Positions 53,260 through 62,833 of a stretch of 64,000 nt of DNA are shown here, in pieces. Numbering within the stretch: position 1 is the stretch's first letter; each line of letters begins with the position of its first letter. The notes beneath the pieces were generated by a model. That model saw only the letters and a program-made list of their open reading frames with translations. It was not told the origin of the DNA and ran no database searches. The stretch comes from Mesorhizobium sp. M8A.F.Ca.ET.218.01.1.1 (GTDB lineage Bacteria > Pseudomonadota > Alphaproteobacteria > Rhizobiales > Rhizobiaceae). Where the stretch lies: the NCBI RefSeq assembly GCF_004791165.1, contig NZ_SRUZ01000001.1:788382-852381 (forward strand), written 5' to 3'. Made by a program: the position numbers and the translations under genes.

Positions 53260-54278
53260 GCAGGCGCGCCAGCCACGGACGCCCGCACCACCAGGTCGAC
53301 CGGCCAGACCTCGCCGCGGGCGCCCTCCTCCAGCCCCGATATGCGTGCCGCCAGCCGCTCGGCAATGCGTGCGCCGGCCAGCCGGATCGACGAGCGCGTC
53401 GTGGACAGCGGCACGGAAAAATTCTCCGGCTTCAGCCAGGGAAAGACGTCGTCATGGGCAATCAGCGAGACGTCGCCGGGAATGCTGAGCCCGAGATCAC
53501 GCACCGCGCGCACGACGCCGAGCGCCATGATCAGGCTGGAGCAGGCGATTGCCGTCGGCGCGCCGTCCTGTTCGAGCAGGCGCCGGGCAGCGCGATAGCC
53601 ATTCTCCTCGGTCATGACGACGGAGCAGACATGGCGATCGCCCAATGTCAGGCCGCTCGCGGCCAGCGCCCGGCGCAGGCCGCGCTCGCGGTGAATGGCG
53701 AAGGTTTCCCTGTCATCGCCGTTGATCAGCGCCAGCCGCCGATGGCCGAGCTGGACGAGCAGCCGGGCCGCCTCGTGGAAAGCGCCTTCATTGTCGATGT
53801 CGAGATAGGGATAGTCGAAATCGAAACCCTCGCTGCGGCCATGGACGATGAAAGGAATGCCGAGCGTGTTGACCAGCGCCACGCGCCGGTCGGCGGGCCT
53901 GGGCGAAGAGATGTAGACGGCGTCGACCTGCCGGTTGGCGACGATACGCCGGTAGGTCGTCTCCTGATCGTCGGCATCAGCCGGCGACAACACGAGGTCG
54001 AGTTCGTGCGAGCGGGCATAGTCGCCCAGGCCGGACAGAAATTCGACGAAGTGCGGGTCGATGTCGACGGCCGCACCCGTCGGCAGGACATAGCCGATCA
54101 TTCCGGACTTGCCCGTGGCCAGCCGGCGCGCGCTCGGATTGGGGCGATAGCCGTGGCGCTTGGCGGCGTCCATGACGCGCCTGCGGGTTTCCTCGTTGAC
54201 TTCGGGGTAGCCGTTCAGCGCCCGGCTAACCGTGGTCTGCGAAAGCGCCAGCATATGCGCAAGTTGCTTGAGGTTCAC
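53256..54278 (-). CDS. aglR: LacI family repressor of the alpha-glucoside operon
   Basis: Repressor of 340 residues. The LacI helix-turn-helix and hinge (LKQLAHMLALSQTTVSRALN, HGYRPNPSARRLATGKSG) are complete, and the sensor domain resembles sugar regulators (VSLIAHDDVFPWLKPENFS). GTG 54278 follows GGGGAGGCCTCTC. It is divergent from aglE, the arrangement known for aglR-aglEFGAK in Sinorhizobium. It should release the operon when alpha-glucosides such as sucrose, maltose or trehalose enter. Confidence 0.9.
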   Translation of the reverse strand: MNLKQLAHMLALSQTTVSRALNGYPEVNEETRRRVMDAAKRHGYRPNPSARRLATGKSGMIGYVLPTGAAVDIDPHFVEFLSGLGDYARSHELDLVLSPADADDQETTYRRIVANRQVDAVYISSPRPADRRVALVNTLGIPFIVHGRSEGFDFDYPYLDIDNEGAFHEAARLLVQLGHRRLALINGDDRETFAIHRERGLRRALAASGLTLGDRHVCSVVMTEENGYRAARRLLEQDGAPTAIACSSLIMALGVVRAVRDLGLSIPGDVSLIAHDDVFPWLKPENFSVPLSTTRSSIRLAGARIAERLAARISGLEEGARGEVWPVDLVVRASVAGAPA

Positions 54279-54296
54279 GAGAGGCCTCCCCGCCTC

Positions 54297-54306
54297 AAAG
54301 CGCTTT
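54297..54306. promoter_or_regulatory. probable AglR operator 1 (AAAGCGCTTT)
   Basis: Perfect 10-base palindrome with the central CG usual in LacI-family operators, 18 bases upstream of the aglR start. The same core recurs at 54518-54531. Confidence 0.65.
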
Positions 54307-54517
54307 TAGATTGAATCGACCCAACTACCGTCCGCGACGCGGCCATATCGCAGAGACCATAAGCGTGCCGGGGCTGGGTTTGAAACAAGAATTGCTGTCG
54401 CATTGCCAAAAAAGTATGTTGCGACGCACTTTTTCGAGCCCTGGCTGCAGGCAATTAAATCGATTAGTCCGCAGGCCCTCTTGACTCCTGATCGATTCAA
54501 TGGCGAGATCGGCGAAG

Positions 54518-54531
54518 CCAAAGCGCTTTGG
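54518..54531. promoter_or_regulatory. probable AglR operator 2 (CCAAAGCGCTTTGG)
   Basis: Perfect 14-base palindrome, 114 bases upstream of the aglE start, sharing the AAAGCGCTTT core with operator 1. The two sites are about 220 bases apart, suitable for repression by looping. Confidence 0.7.
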
Positions 54532-54644
54532 AAGACTCTTCGAAAGGTTGCGGTTCCCTTGCGACTGAGTCACAGTCCTGCGGCGTCGGCGGGCGGAATG
54601 GAGGTTCCGTCCGGTGAGTGTGTGACCCACTGGGAGGAATACCG

Positions 54645-56000
54645 ATGAAGAAAATGCTTTTGCTGGGTGTTGCGTCTGCCGCATTCGCCCTGAGCGCGCC
54701 CGCGCATGCCGAACTGAAGTTCAAGCCGGGCGAGGACAAGCGCTTCAACTGGGCGAATTACGAAGATCTCAAGAAAGTCGACCTCAAGGGCGAGACTCTG
54801 TCGATCTTCGGACCGTGGCGTGGCGAGGACGAGACGCTTGTGCGGTCGGTACTCGATTATTTCTCCGAAGCCACCGGCGCGGAGGTCAAATATTCCTCGT
54901 CCGAGAATTACGAGCAGCAGATCGTCATCGACACCCAGGCCGGCAGCCCGCCCAACATCGCCGTGCTGCCGCAGCCGGGCCTCATCCAGGACCTTGCTTC
55001 CAAGGGCGTGCTGACCCCGCTGGGCGACGACGTCGCGGCTTGGGTCAAGGAGAATTACGCCGCCGGCGACTCCTGGGCCAAGCTCGGCACCTACAACGGC
55101 AAGGACGGCAAGCCGGGCTTCTATGCCTTTCCCTACAAGATCGACGTGAAGGGGCTGGTCTGGTACTCGCCCGACAATTTCGAGGAAGCCGGCTACAAGG
55201 TGCCGAAGACGCAGGAAGAACTGGCGGAGCTCGAAAAGAAGATCATCGCCGATGGCGGCAAGCCGTGGTGCATCGGGCTTGGTTCGGGCGGCGCGACGGG
55301 CTGGCCGGCGACCGACTGGGTCGAGGACATCATGCTGCGCACGCAGCCGCCCGAAGTCTACGACAAGTGGGTGAAGAACGAGATCCCGTTCACCGATCCG
55401 GCGGTGGTCAACGCCATCGACATCTTCGGCAAGATCGCCACCGACGACAAGATGGTGGACGGCGGCGCCAAGGCAGTCGCGGCGACCGACTTCCGCGACA
55501 GCCCGAAGGGACTCTTCACCGTGCCGCCGAAGTGCTACATGCACCATCAGGCATCGTTCATCCCCTCCTTCTTCCCGGAGGGCGTGAAGCTCGGCCAGGA
55601 TGCGGACTTCTTCCCCTACCCGCCTTACGCCTCCAAGCCGGAACTGGGAACGCCGCTGGAAGTGGCCGGAACGCTGGTGATGATCACCAAGGATTCCAAG
55701 GCGTCGCGCGAATTCATCAAATTCCTGCAGATGCCGCTCGCGCATGAATTGTGGATGGCGCAGAAGAGCTTCGTCACCCCCTTCAAGGGAGCCAACAAGG
55801 ACGCCTATGGCAGCGATGCGCTGAAGAAGCAGGGCGAGATCCTGGTCGGCGCCACGACGGTGCGCTTCGACGGCTCCGACCTGATGCCCGGCAAGGTCGG
55901 TGCCGGCTCGTTCTGGACCGGCATGATCGACCTGGTCGGCGGCAAGTCCGCCCAGGATGTCGCCACCGACATCCAGAAGAGCTGGGACGCTATCAAATAG
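54645..56000 (+). CDS. aglE: alpha-glucoside ABC transporter substrate-binding protein
   Basis: Periplasmic receptor of 451 residues for alpha-glucosides. A Sec signal peptide (KKMLLLGVASAAFALSAPAHA) is followed by the AglE-type mature start LKFKPGEDKRFNWANYEDLK and the family-1 binding fold (LSIFGPWRGEDETLVRSVLD, GSPPNIAVLPQPGLIQDLA, WYSPDNFEEAGYKVPKT). ATG 54645 follows TGGGAGGAATACCG. It leads the operon aglE-F-G-A-K, with about 170 bases before aglF that may reduce downstream expression. Confidence 0.93.
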   Translation: MKKMLLLGVASAAFALSAPAHAELKFKPGEDKRFNWANYEDLKKVDLKGETLSIFGPWRGEDETLVRSVLDYFSEATGAEVKYSSSENYEQQIVIDTQAGSPPNIAVLPQPGLIQDLASKGVLTPLGDDVAAWVKENYAAGDSWAKLGTYNGKDGKPGFYAFPYKIDVKGLVWYSPDNFEEAGYKVPKTQEELAELEKKIIADGGKPWCIGLGSGGATGWPATDWVEDIMLRTQPPEVYDKWVKNEIPFTDPAVVNAIDIFGKIATDDKMVDGGAKAVAATDFRDSPKGLFTVPPKCYMHHQASFIPSFFPEGVKLGQDADFFPYPPYASKPELGTPLEVAGTLVMITKDSKASREFIKFLQMPLAHELWMAQKSFVTPFKGANKDAYGSDALKKQGEILVGATTVRFDGSDLMPGKVGAGSFWTGMIDLVGGKSAQDVATDIQKSWDAIK

Positions 56001-56168
56001 CGGGGCGACCTAACACCTTCCAATCCTCCTGCTGGATCCGGGCCACGGCCCGGATCCGACCGGCAGTGCTCGCCGGAAGCCTTCACGTTTCGATTGTTCC
56101 GAATAACTGAAAGTCGGTGCATCCGATCGCCAGCATCGCTGGCCGGTCATGCGCAGGGAGAGGGACCC

Positions 56169-57182
56169 ATGGCGACTCAGATTTTCTCGGCAATATTCGT
56201 CATCATCATCGGCGTCGGCGGCTGCGTCGCCTATTTCTGGGGCGCCAACAAACTGCTCGATTTGATCTTCCCCTCGCGCGGGGTGTCCGGGACGGCCGCC
56301 GTTAACAATCTGCGCCGGCAGGGATTGGTGCGGCCCTGGCTGTTCGTGGGTCCGGCGCTGATCATCCTGACCATCTACCTGATCTATCCGGTGATCGCGA
56401 CGCTGTGGCTGTCTTTCTTCGACCGCGGCGGCACGAGTTTCGTCGGGTTCGCCAACTACGAATGGGCGCTGCGCGATCCGGATCTGCGAAACGCGATCAT
56501 GAACAACATCCTGTGGCTGGCGGTGGTGCCGGCGGCCTGCACCTTCCTCGGCCTGATCATCGCCGTGCTTACCGACAAGATATGGTGGGGCACGATCGCC
56601 AAGAGCCTGATCTTCCTGCCGCTGGCCATCTCCTTCGTCGGCGCCAGCGTGATCTGGAAGTTCATCTACGAATATCGTGGCGACGGCCAGATCCAGATCG
56701 GCCTGCTCAACGCCATCATCCAGCATTTCGGCGGTCAGCCGCAGGTCTGGATATCGCTGCCGTTCTGGAACAACTTCTTCCTGATGATCATCCTGATCTG
56801 GATCCAGACCGGTTTCGCCATGGTCATCCTGTCCTCGGCGCTGCGCGGCATCCCCGAAGAAACGCTGGAAGCCGCCGTCATAGACGGCGCCAACCCGTTC
56901 CAGATCTTCTGGAAGATCATGGTGCCGCAGATCTGGGGCACCATCGCGGTGGTGTGGACCACCATCACCATCCTGGTGCTGAAGGTGTTCGACATCGTCT
57001 TGACCATGACCAACGGCCAATGGAACAGCCAGGTGCTGGCCAATCTGATGTTCGACTGGATGTTCCGCGGCGGCGGCGACTTCGGCCGCGGCGCGACCAT
57101 TGCCATCATCATCATGATCGCGGTCATTCCGATCATGATCTGGAACATCCGCCAGGCCAACAAAGAGACGGGAGGGCACTGA
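56169..57182 (+). CDS. aglF: alpha-glucoside ABC transporter permease
   Basis: Inner-membrane permease of 337 residues. The N-terminus has two hydrophobic segments (AIFVIIIGVGGCVAYFWGAN and RPWLFVGPALIILTIYLIYP), followed by the MalF-like core with the EAA coupling loop EETLEAAVIDGANPFQIFWK. It forms the pore with AglG, whose gene begins one base after this stop. ATG 56169 follows CAGGGAGAGGGACCC. Confidence 0.93.
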   Translation: MATQIFSAIFVIIIGVGGCVAYFWGANKLLDLIFPSRGVSGTAAVNNLRRQGLVRPWLFVGPALIILTIYLIYPVIATLWLSFFDRGGTSFVGFANYEWALRDPDLRNAIMNNILWLAVVPAACTFLGLIIAVLTDKIWWGTIAKSLIFLPLAISFVGASVIWKFIYEYRGDGQIQIGLLNAIIQHFGGQPQVWISLPFWNNFFLMIILIWIQTGFAMVILSSALRGIPEETLEAAVIDGANPFQIFWKIMVPQIWGTIAVVWTTITILVLKVFDIVLTMTNGQWNSQVLANLMFDWMFRGGGDFGRGATIAIIIMIAVIPIMIWNIRQANKETGGH

Positions 57183-57183
57183 T

Positions 57184-58338
57184 ATGGCCGTGGCGACCGG
57201 AAATTCCTTCGCAAGCCGTTTCGGCGTCCATATCGCGGTGCTCGTCTTCGTGGCGATCTGGACCATCCCCACGCTCGGCATCCTCGTCTCGTCGCTGCGC
57301 GACAAGGACCAGATCGTCGCCTCGGGCTGGTGGAATTCGTTCGCCAGTTCCAGCCAGACCGAGGCCGGGCGCCTGCCGGCCGCCTCGGCGCAGACCCAGA
57401 AGGACGGCAAGTTCGTCCTCGAGGGCAACATTTTCGGCGACGGCGTCAAGCGCAACATCAGCGCCTTCGGCGTCAAGGCAGCAGCACCTACACAATATCC
57501 GGCCGGCACATCAGCCGACCTCGGTGACGGCGTGACCCTGCAGGTCAATGCCGACGGCAGCTTCGTCATGGCATCGCCCAAGGCCTTCGAAGGCGATCGC
57601 GGCCAGCGCGTCTACTACGCCTCGTCGGCGCCGCCGAAATTCACCACCGACAACTACCAGACCGTGCTGTTCTCCGAAGGCATCGGCCGCTCCTTCATGA
57701 ATTCGCTGACGGTCACCATCCCGGCGACCGTGATCCCGATCCTGATCGCGGCCTTTGCCGCCTACGCGCTGGCCTGGATGCGGTTTCCCGGACGCGCCTT
57801 GCTGATAGCGGTCATCATCGGCCTTCTGGTGGTGCCGCTGCAGATGTCGCTGATCCCGCTGCTCAGGCTCTACAACGGCGTCGGCACTTTCTTCGGCGTG
57901 CCGTCCAAGACCTATCTCGGCATCTGGCTGGCGCATACCGGCTTCGGCCTGCCCTTCGCCATCTACCTGTTGCGCAGCTATATCGCCGGCCTGCCGCGCG
58001 AGATCATGGAATCGGCGCGCATCGACGGCGCCAGCGATTTCGAGATCTTCGTCAAGATCGTGCTGCCGCTGTCCTTCCCGGTGCTTGCCTCCTTCGCCAT
58101 TTTCCAATTCCTGTGGGTATGGAACGATCTGCTGGTGGCAATGGTTTTCCTCGGAACGGCGCCCGATCAGATCGTGCTGACGGCCAAGCTCAATGCGCTG
58201 CTCGGCTCGCGCGGCGGCAACTGGGAGATCCTGACGACATCGGCCTTCATCACCATCATCGTGCCGCTGATCGTCTTCTTCTCGCTGCAGCGCTATTTCG
58301 TCCGCGGGCTGCTGGCCGGCTCGGTGAAAGGAGGTTGA
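57184..58338 (+). CDS. aglG: alpha-glucoside ABC transporter permease
   Basis: Second permease of 384 residues, MalG-like. After helix one (HIAVLVFVAIWTIPTLGILV) it has the long periplasmic insertion typical of AglG (about residues 40-155, including SGWWNSFASSSQTEAG). The remaining helices follow, with the EAA loop REIMESARIDGASDFEIFVK and the C-terminal SLQRYFVRGLLAGSVKGG. It lies between aglF and aglA with gaps of 1 and 4 bases. Confidence 0.93.
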   Translation: MAVATGNSFASRFGVHIAVLVFVAIWTIPTLGILVSSLRDKDQIVASGWWNSFASSSQTEAGRLPAASAQTQKDGKFVLEGNIFGDGVKRNISAFGVKAAAPTQYPAGTSADLGDGVTLQVNADGSFVMASPKAFEGDRGQRVYYASSAPPKFTTDNYQTVLFSEGIGRSFMNSLTVTIPATVIPILIAAFAAYALAWMRFPGRALLIAVIIGLLVVPLQMSLIPLLRLYNGVGTFFGVPSKTYLGIWLAHTGFGLPFAIYLLRSYIAGLPREIMESARIDGASDFEIFVKIVLPLSFPVLASFAIFQFLWVWNDLLVAMVFLGTAPDQIVLTAKLNALLGSRGGNWEILTTSAFITIIVPLIVFFSLQRYFVRGLLAGSVKGG

Positions 58339-58342
58339 GACA

Positions 58343-60007
<1,665 letters not shown>

Positions 60008-60036
60008 ACATCTGAGGAACCACTGGGAGGAAATCA

Positions 60037-61149
60037 ATGGCCGATGTCAATTTGAGACAAGTGAAGAAGTCCTACGGCAATCTCAACATTCTCCACGGCA
60101 TCGACCTCGACATCAAATCAGGCGAATTCATCGTCTTCGTCGGCCCGTCGGGCTGCGGCAAGTCGACCTTGCTGCGCTCGATCGCCGGGCTTGAGGAAAT
60201 CACCTCGGGCGAACTCAAGATCGACGGCCAGGTGGTCAACGACGTGCCGCCATCGAAGCGCGGCATCGCCATGGTGTTCCAGTCCTACGCGCTCTATCCG
60301 CACATGACAGTCTACGACAACATGGCCTTCTCGATGAAGATCGGCAAGGAAAGCAAGGCCGAGATCGACAAACGGGTGCGGCAGGCCGCCGAAATCCTGC
60401 AGCTGACCAAATATCTCGACCGCCTGCCCAAGGCGATGTCGGGCGGCCAGCGTCAGCGTGTCGCCATCGGCCGCGCCATCGTGCGCAATCCAAAAGTGTT
60501 CCTGTTCGACGAACCGCTGTCGAACCTTGACGCGGCACTGCGCGTCGCCACGCGTATCGAGATCGCCAAGCTCAAGGAATCGATGCCCAACACGACCATG
60601 ATCTATGTCACCCACGACCAGGTCGAGGCGATGACGCTGGCCGACCGCATCGTGGTGCTAAAGGATGGCCACATCGAGCAGGTCGGCACGCCCATGGAGC
60701 TCTACAAGAACCCCGGCAACCTATTCGTCGCCCAGTTCATCGGCTCGCCGGCCATGAACATCCTGCCGGCCACGGTCGACAAGACGGGCAATCCGACCAT
60801 CATCAGCCATGTCGGCGGCCGCAAGGCGACGGTGCCGATCGCGACGCCTGCTTCGGCAAAGGGAGCGGCGGTCAGCTTCGGCGTGCGGCCGGAAGATCTC
60901 GCGATCGCCAGTGGTGCGGACTATCTGTTCGAGGGGACGGTCGATTATGTCGAGCAACTCGGCGAGGTTCAGTTGGTCTATATCGACATCGGCCGGGCCG
61001 ACCTGCCGCTGGTGACCAAGCTGCCGGGCAATGTCGAGATCAAGCGCGGCTCGACGCTGCAGTTGACCGCCAATGCCGGCGACCTTCATATCTTCGATGC
61101 GGATGGACGGTCGTTCGCGCTGCACGAAGCGGAAGCAAAAGCCGCCTGA
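60037..61149 (+). CDS. aglK: alpha-glucoside ABC transporter ATP-binding protein
   Basis: MalK-type ATPase of 370 residues. Walker A is GPSGCGKST, the signature MSGGQRQRVAIGRAI, Walker B VFLFDEPLSNLDA and the switch His in MIYVTHDQVEAM. The C-terminal TOBE regulatory domain (VSFGVRPEDLAIAS, EQLGEVQLVYIDIG) follows. The ATG follows a CTGGGAGGAAATCA site, 29 bases after aglA. It is the last gene of the operon, and a strong terminator lies 22 bases downstream. Confidence 0.95.
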   Translation: MADVNLRQVKKSYGNLNILHGIDLDIKSGEFIVFVGPSGCGKSTLLRSIAGLEEITSGELKIDGQVVNDVPPSKRGIAMVFQSYALYPHMTVYDNMAFSMKIGKESKAEIDKRVRQAAEILQLTKYLDRLPKAMSGGQRQRVAIGRAIVRNPKVFLFDEPLSNLDAALRVATRIEIAKLKESMPNTTMIYVTHDQVEAMTLADRIVVLKDGHIEQVGTPMELYKNPGNLFVAQFIGSPAMNILPATVDKTGNPTIISHVGGRKATVPIATPASAKGAAVSFGVRPEDLAIASGADYLFEGTVDYVEQLGEVQLVYIDIGRADLPLVTKLPGNVEIKRGSTLQLTANAGDLHIFDADGRSFALHEAEAKAA

Positions 61150-61170
61150 GGCCAGCCATGTCTCGACAAC

Positions 61171-61210
61171 AAAAAAAGAGAGCAGCGGGCTGGCCCGCCG
61201 CTCTCTTTTT
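61171..61210. terminator. bidirectional rho-independent terminator
   Basis: Stem AGAGAGCAGCGGGC / CCCGCCGCTCTCT with one mismatch, flanked by an A-run on the left and TTTTT on the right. It therefore works in both directions, ending the agl operon on the plus strand and the DUF680-like gene cluster on the minus strand. Confidence 0.9.
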
Positions 61211-61228
61211 ATACATCACGACGGCTGG

Positions 61229-61477
61229 TTAGTTGTTGCCGAAGAGATTGCGGTCTGCGCCGTGAGGGGCGGACTTCTGCACGTCGCCGGACGAGTTGAG
61301 CAGCTTGTAGATGGGTGAGTCGCTGTTGCGGACCGAACCCGTATGCGACGTATCGACATTGACGGTCGACGATGCAGTGGGCTGATTGGCGCCATTGGAG
61401 CCATAGTTGTCACTGCCGGCGAAAGCGCTGCCGGAGAGGGCCAGAACGGCGGCGGCAGCAATGAGGATCTTGTTCAT
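61229..61477 (-). CDS. DUF680-like small exported protein (copy 1)
   Basis: Protein of 82 residues. The signal peptide MNKILIAAAAVLALSGSAFA is followed by the conserved GSDNYGSNGANQ and the C-terminal GADRNLFGNN. The middle is variable and holds an extra segment (SPIYKLLNSSGDVQKS) absent from the other two copies. The start has an AGGAGTATTGGAA ribosome site. It is the last of three tandem paralogues. I know the family as DUF680, largely Mesorhizobium-specific and of unknown function; the mature peptide is only about 60 residues and lies in the periplasm or outside. Confidence 0.85.
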   Translation of the reverse strand: MNKILIAAAAVLALSGSAFAGSDNYGSNGANQPTASSTVNVDTSHTGSVRNSDSPIYKLLNSSGDVQKSAPHGADRNLFGNN

Positions 61478-61541
61478 TTCCAATACTCCTAACGTCTTGA
61501 ATTCCACGAGTGGCGAGCGAGCCCGCCACTCGCAACAGGCG

Positions 61542-61748
61542 TCAACGGCCGAAGAGGTTGCGATCGCTACCCGGCCGGGCAGGCGCCTCGGTGGCCGGAG
61601 CCGACTTGCCGATCGATGCGGTGTTCGCGTTGTCGGTCGACGTGACAGCCGCCTGGTTGGCACCGCTCGAACCGTAGTTGTCGCTGCCGGCAAAGGCGCT
61701 GCCGGAGAGGGCCAGGACGGCGGCGGCGGCAATGAGGATCTTGTTCAT
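61542..61748 (-). CDS. DUF680-like small exported protein (copy 2)
   Basis: Protein of 68 residues with the same signal peptide as copy 1 (MNKILIAAAAVLALSGSAFA), then GSDNYGSSGANQ and the C-terminal GSDRNLFGR. It is most similar to copy 1 in the signal region, even at DNA level, which points to recent duplication. The ribosome site is AGGAGTACCTAAA. A 9-base perfect stem (61507-61532) lies between this gene and copy 1 and may cause partial termination or RNA processing. Confidence 0.85.
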   Translation of the reverse strand: MNKILIAAAAVLALSGSAFAGSDNYGSSGANQAAVTSTDNANTASIGKSAPATEAPARPGSDRNLFGR

Positions 61749-61821
61749 TTTAGGTACTCCTGAATTTGTGGCATCCACCCCGCGCGGCAGGGTCGCCCCG
61801 CCGCAAGCCGGGGATCGGCTG

Positions 61822-62022
61822 TTAGTTGTTGCCGAAGAGATTGTGGTCGGCGCCCTGGGCAGGCGTCTGAGCAGCCGGCTCCGACTTGCTGGTCGAAGCG
61901 GTGTACGAGCTGTCGACAGTGGCAGCGGGGGTGGCGGCGTTCGAACCGTAATGGTCGCTACCAGCGAAGGCGCTGCCGGAAATGGCCAGAAGGGCGGCGG
62001 CAGTGAGAACAATCTTTTTCAT
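61822..62022 (-). CDS. DUF680-like small exported protein (copy 3, first in the cluster)
   Basis: Protein of 66 residues. The signal peptide MKKIVLTAAALLAISGSAFA differs somewhat from the other copies, and the mature part has GSDHYGSNAAT and the C-terminal GADHNLFGNN. It is the promoter-proximal gene of the trio, so it may be the oldest member. The ribosome site is GGAGTACCCAAA. The conserved ends (GSDxYGS and GxDxNLFG) bracket a Ser/Thr/Ala-rich, probably disordered middle. Confidence 0.85.
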   Translation of the reverse strand: MKKIVLTAAALLAISGSAFAGSDHYGSNAATPAATVDSSYTASTSKSEPAAQTPAQGADHNLFGNN

Positions 62023-62529
62023 TTTGGGTACTCCAGTATTTTTCCGTCCGTCTAGCGGCGTGTCTTGGGATTAAAATCGCGTCGTTCGGACCGCCCCGAT
62101 GTGGGAGAGCACCTCTGCTGTTTCCAATCACGAAGTTGTTCAGCGTGGACCATGACTCTACCACTTGAAATTGTGCCAGTGATTTCCACATCTGTTATTT
62201 TCTGTCGTTATATCAATCAGTTAGCTAAAAATGGCACCCCGATCACCAACTGTATCGGAGGCTCGGCGTTCACACCGTCCTGCACGCACCGTCAACAGAA
62301 ACGAACCGTTCGGTTCGATTTTAGAATCTGCTAATAGTCACTTTTCGAAACTGTTAACCTTTTCGCCCCCGGCAAAGGGGTCGAAAAAACGGTGCCGGCG
62401 CGCCTGGCGACAGAAGGCGATTTGATGATGCGACCCCTGTCACGACGTTCCAGCATGCGTGTCGCGCCGCATGGATGCGATGTCGCTTTCATGCCGATGT
62501 CGCAAACCCTGCCGTGATTAGATCAGGCA
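62023..62529. other. 507-bp non-coding region between the DUF680-like cluster and the riboswitch
   Basis: A comparatively A/T-rich stretch (for example TCTGTTATTTTCTGTCGTTA) that must contain the divergent promoters for the mini-protein cluster and the riboswitch-controlled transcript. One small hairpin is visible at 62302-62317 (CGAACC-GTTC-GGTTCG). I find no gene with family features here. Confidence 0.5.
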
Positions 62530-62712
62530 TCTCAGGTGCCGCTGCGTGACGACGGAGCGGAGAATTGGGAAGCCGGTCAGATTCCGGCGCTGCCCCCGCA
62601 ACGGTGGTGGAGTTCAAGTCGCAACGGGAGACCACTGGGCGTAAGCCTGGGAAGGTGTCGCGATGGTCCGTAAGGACGACTCCAGAGCCCGGAAACCAGC
62701 CCGAGATGGCTA
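62530..62712 (+). ncRNA. cobalamin (AdoCbl) riboswitch
   Basis: Class I cobalamin riboswitch. The conserved elements are in order: CAGGTGCC near the 5' end, GGGAAGCCGGT, ATTCCGGCGCTGCCCCCGCA then ACGGT, and the B12 box AGCCCGGAAACCAGCC near 62687-62702. The downstream CDS on the same strand starts at 62834, so the ~120 intervening bases are the expression platform. Binding of adenosylcobalamin should reduce expression of the downstream gene. Confidence 0.93.
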
Positions 62713-62833
62713 GAACTCGACTGATCGCGGTGGGCGGTCAAGAGGCGGATGGTGTTTGTCCGGCTTTGCGCCGATCTGCGTCCAGTCCTTCCTCAATCAC
62801 CACCAGTTCAGTCCTTGAAAATGAGGACAGGAC

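Larger units (their letters stand above)
54279..54644. promoter_or_regulatory. aglR-aglE divergent control region
   Basis: 366 bases with the promoters of aglR and aglE. It contains two AAAGCGCTTT palindromes (listed separately) and an inverted pair ATTGAATCGA (54310-54319) / TCGATTCAAT (54492-54501). A short open frame at 54403-54648 has no family features. The aglE ribosome site is TGGGAGGAATACCG. Confidence 0.6.

Noticed and set aside
54403..54648. 81-codon open frame upstream of aglE
   Set aside because: No homology features or ribosome site, and it contains one of the AglR palindromes; treated as control region.
62302..62317. CGAACC/GGTTCG hairpin in the 62.0-62.5 kb gap
   Set aside because: Only six base pairs with no clear gene context; could be chance.
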